A stretch of 64,000 nt of DNA from Nocardia sp. XZ_19_385 (lineage in GTDB: Bacteria > Actinomycetota > Actinomycetes > Mycobacteriales > Mycobacteriaceae). The stretch lies in contig NZ_JACVEE010000003.1 of the NCBI RefSeq assembly GCF_015355755.1, positions 248,001 through 312,000 of the forward strand, read 5' to 3'. Shown here in pieces: positions 62,499 through 64,000 of this stretch. The notes beneath the pieces are model-generated. The model worked only from the letters and a program-made list of their open reading frames with translations, was not told the DNA's origin and ran no database searches. A program made the position numbers and the translations under genes. How positions within the stretch are numbered: position 1 is the stretch's first letter; each line of letters opens with the position of its first letter.

Positions 62499-63272
62499 AT
62501 GTCGCGAACCTTCGAAGACCTGGTGGCCGAAGCCGAATCGGTATCGGTGGACGGCTGGGATTTCTCCTGGCTGGACGGTCGAGCAACCGAGCAGCGACCG
62601 TCATGGGGATATCAGCGGCTGATGAGTGCGCGGCTGGCCGAGGTGGACTCGGCGCTCGATATCCAGACCGGCGGCGGCGAAGTTCTCGCCGGTGCCGTGC
62701 TGAAACATCGCAAAACACTGCCGCCCACCATGGTGGCGACCGAGTCGTGGCCGCCGAACGTCGACAAAGCCACACAGCTGCTGCATCCGCTCGGCGCGGT
62801 GGTCGTCGCCGATTCCGATGAACCGCCACTTCCGTTCGCGGACAACGCCTTCGACCTGATCACCAGCCGTCATCCGGTGCGGGCATGGTGGGCGGAGATC
62901 GCCCGCGTGCTGCGTCCCGGCGGCAGTTACCTGTCCCAGCATGTCGGACCGGCCAGCGTCTTCGAGCTGGTCGAGTACTTCCTGGGCCCGCAGCCGGAAG
63001 CGCGCAAGGGGCGCGATCCCGAGGACGCTCGCAAGGAGGCCGAAGCCGCCGGGCTCGAGGTCGTCGACCTGCGCTTGGAGCGGCTGCGCACCGAGTTCAA
63101 CGACATCGGCGCGGTCATCTACTTCCTGCGCAAGGTGATCTGGATGGTTCCCGGGTTCACCGTTGATCAGTACCTCGAGCAACTCCGTGAGCTGCACGAG
63201 CAGATCGAAGCCGACGGGCCGTTCGTCGCGACCACCACCCGATTCCTGATCGAGGCGCGTAAACCCGTGTAG
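62499..63272 (+). CDS. Class I SAM-dependent methyltransferase
   Basis: 257 residues from ATG 62499. The fold is seen in LDIQTGGGEVLAG (SAM loop), VVVADSDEPPLPFADNAFDLITSRHP and IARVLRPGGSYLSQHVG, motifs of Methyltransf_11-like enzymes. An N-terminal WDFSWLDGRA segment is characteristic of an actinobacterial subgroup of unknown substrate. GAGAGGA precedes the start. Confidence 0.9.
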   Translation: MSRTFEDLVAEAESVSVDGWDFSWLDGRATEQRPSWGYQRLMSARLAEVDSALDIQTGGGEVLAGAVLKHRKTLPPTMVATESWPPNVDKATQLLHPLGAVVVADSDEPPLPFADNAFDLITSRHPVRAWWAEIARVLRPGGSYLSQHVGPASVFELVEYFLGPQPEARKGRDPEDARKEAEAAGLEVVDLRLERLRTEFNDIGAVIYFLRKVIWMVPGFTVDQYLEQLRELHEQIEADGPFVATTTRFLIEARKPV

Positions 63273-64000
63273 CTACTCGGCGGTGGGCCGGCCGGGCAGC
63301 ATCATCGATGCCACGATCAGGATGACCGCCGCCGCCGCGACAGCGATGAACACGAGGTGCACCGCCGAGGACAGTGCGGCCGGTGCGGGATGGTCGGCCC
63401 CGTGCACGTGCGAGTTCACGATCGCACCGAAGACCGCGACACCCACCGCGCTGCCGATGGACCGCGCGAACATATTCGTCGAGGTGACCACACCCCGCTC
63501 AGACCATTCCGCGCTCGACTGCGCGGCGATGATCGACGGCGTGGAAACCAGGCCCAGCCCGAGGCCGATCACGAAACACGACCCCGCCAACTGCCACACC
63601 GTCGACTGCTGACCGGCCAGCAGCAGCGAGGCCGCGCCCACCGTCGCGACGCTGCTGCCGATCAACGCGCTGTTGCGGAAGCCGATGCGCATGTACACCC
63701 GGCCCGCCTGCGAACCGGTGATCGGCCAGCCGAGGGTGAGCGCGCCGACGCCCAGACCCGCGACCAGCGCGCTGCTGCCGAGCACGCCTTGCGCGAAAGT
63801 TGGTACGTAGGAGGTCAATCCGAGAATGATGGCGCCGACGAACAGCGAGATGATGCTGCTCGCCACCAGCACCCGCCGGGTGAAAACCCACAGCGGCAGA
63901 ATCGGATTCGCGGCCCGGCGCTCCACCAGCGCGAAGATCGCGAGCACCAGCGCGCCACCGCCGAAGATCCCGAGACTGGCCGGGGAGGTCCACGCCCAGG
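63273..64000 (-). CDS. MFS transporter, DHA2/EmrB-QacA type, 5' truncated by window edge
   Basis: The C-terminal 240 or so residues of a 14-helix major-facilitator exporter; its start lies beyond the right edge. Visible are helices after LVERRAANPILPLWVFTRR, LTLGWPITGSQAGRVYMRIGFR, the GLGLGLVSTPSIIAAQ region (motif with conserved Pro) and MFARSIGSAVGVAVFGAIV, all typical of the EmrB/QacA subfamily. Such pumps export drugs by proton antiport. Its stop abuts the methyltransferase stop with no gap. Any regulator is out of view. Confidence 0.92.
   Translation of the reverse strand, partial: WAWTSPASLGIFGGGALVLAIFALVERRAANPILPLWVFTRRVLVASSIISLFVGAIILGLTSYVPTFAQGVLGSSALVAGLGVGALTLGWPITGSQAGRVYMRIGFRNSALIGSSVATVGAASLLLAGQQSTVWQLAGSCFVIGLGLGLVSTPSIIAAQSSAEWSERGVVTSTNMFARSIGSAVGVAVFGAIVNSHVHGADHPAPAALSSAVHLVFIAVAAAAVILIVASMMLPGRPTAE

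Overview
The window is high-G+C, gene-dense DNA from an actinomycete, most likely Nocardia or a close mycolic-acid relative. The supporting signs are separate pruA/pruB genes with a PucR-type pruC, F420-type LLM and PPOX proteins, an LGFP-repeat exported protein, a CYP157/CYP154 P450 pair, and hut genes beside an IclR regulator. The genus is an inference. I see about 50 supportable protein genes and no rRNA, tRNA, CRISPR array or transposase.

Layout. 1-2.3 kb: a truncated CYP157-like P450 lacking ExxR and a CYP154-like P450, the usual tail of a 'conservon' operon. 2.6-5.5 kb: small enzymes and membrane proteins. 5.5-11.2 kb: a glycerol regulon in which an IclR regulator plus one glycerol kinase is divergent from a second glycerol kinase plus glpD, around a palindromic operator. 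11.4-15.2 kb: a hypothetical protein, alanine dehydrogenase convergent with an Lrp/AsnC regulator, and an EamA exporter. 15.2-20.7 kb: an amino-acid permease, pruB and pruA, divergent from pruC, with a 12-bp-arm inverted repeat between pruA and pruC. 20.8-28.2 kb: a PPOX protein, a family 5 uracil-DNA glycosylase, a decayed hydrolase, a P450 with a TetR, a TetR/SDR/MaoC set, a secreted protein and a SanA-like protein.

28.3-35.4 kb holds the most intriguing system: five overlapping or tightly packed genes (SWIM zinc finger, a 457-residue protein of unknown function, a VWA protein, a MoxR AAA+ ATPase and a DUF5682 protein). It resembles the uncharacterised E. coli yehL/M/P/Q set. 35.7-40.3 kb: a PYROXD2-like oxidoreductase, a DUF574 methyltransferase, a membrane-linked di-iron ferritin-like protein and an excalibur protein. 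40.4-47.1 kb: hutH, hutU and hutF with an IclR regulator. hutI and an amidohydrolase are not here, and repeat arrays lie where they might be expected. 48-64 kb: a PQQ-type lipoprotein, a DUF5995 protein, a Ser/Thr kinase, an LGFP protein, an LLM oxidoreductase, an ECF-like sigma factor, an M50 peptidase, an anchored GH29 fucosidase, transporters, methyltransferases and a truncated MFS exporter.

A recurring oddity is the number of unrelated degenerate tandem arrays, with periods of about 18, 70, 81, 95, 103 and 123 bp. They sit at gene borders. Some are built from the adjacent gene's own start or end, and two form open frames that overlap the start or stop codons of neighbouring genes.
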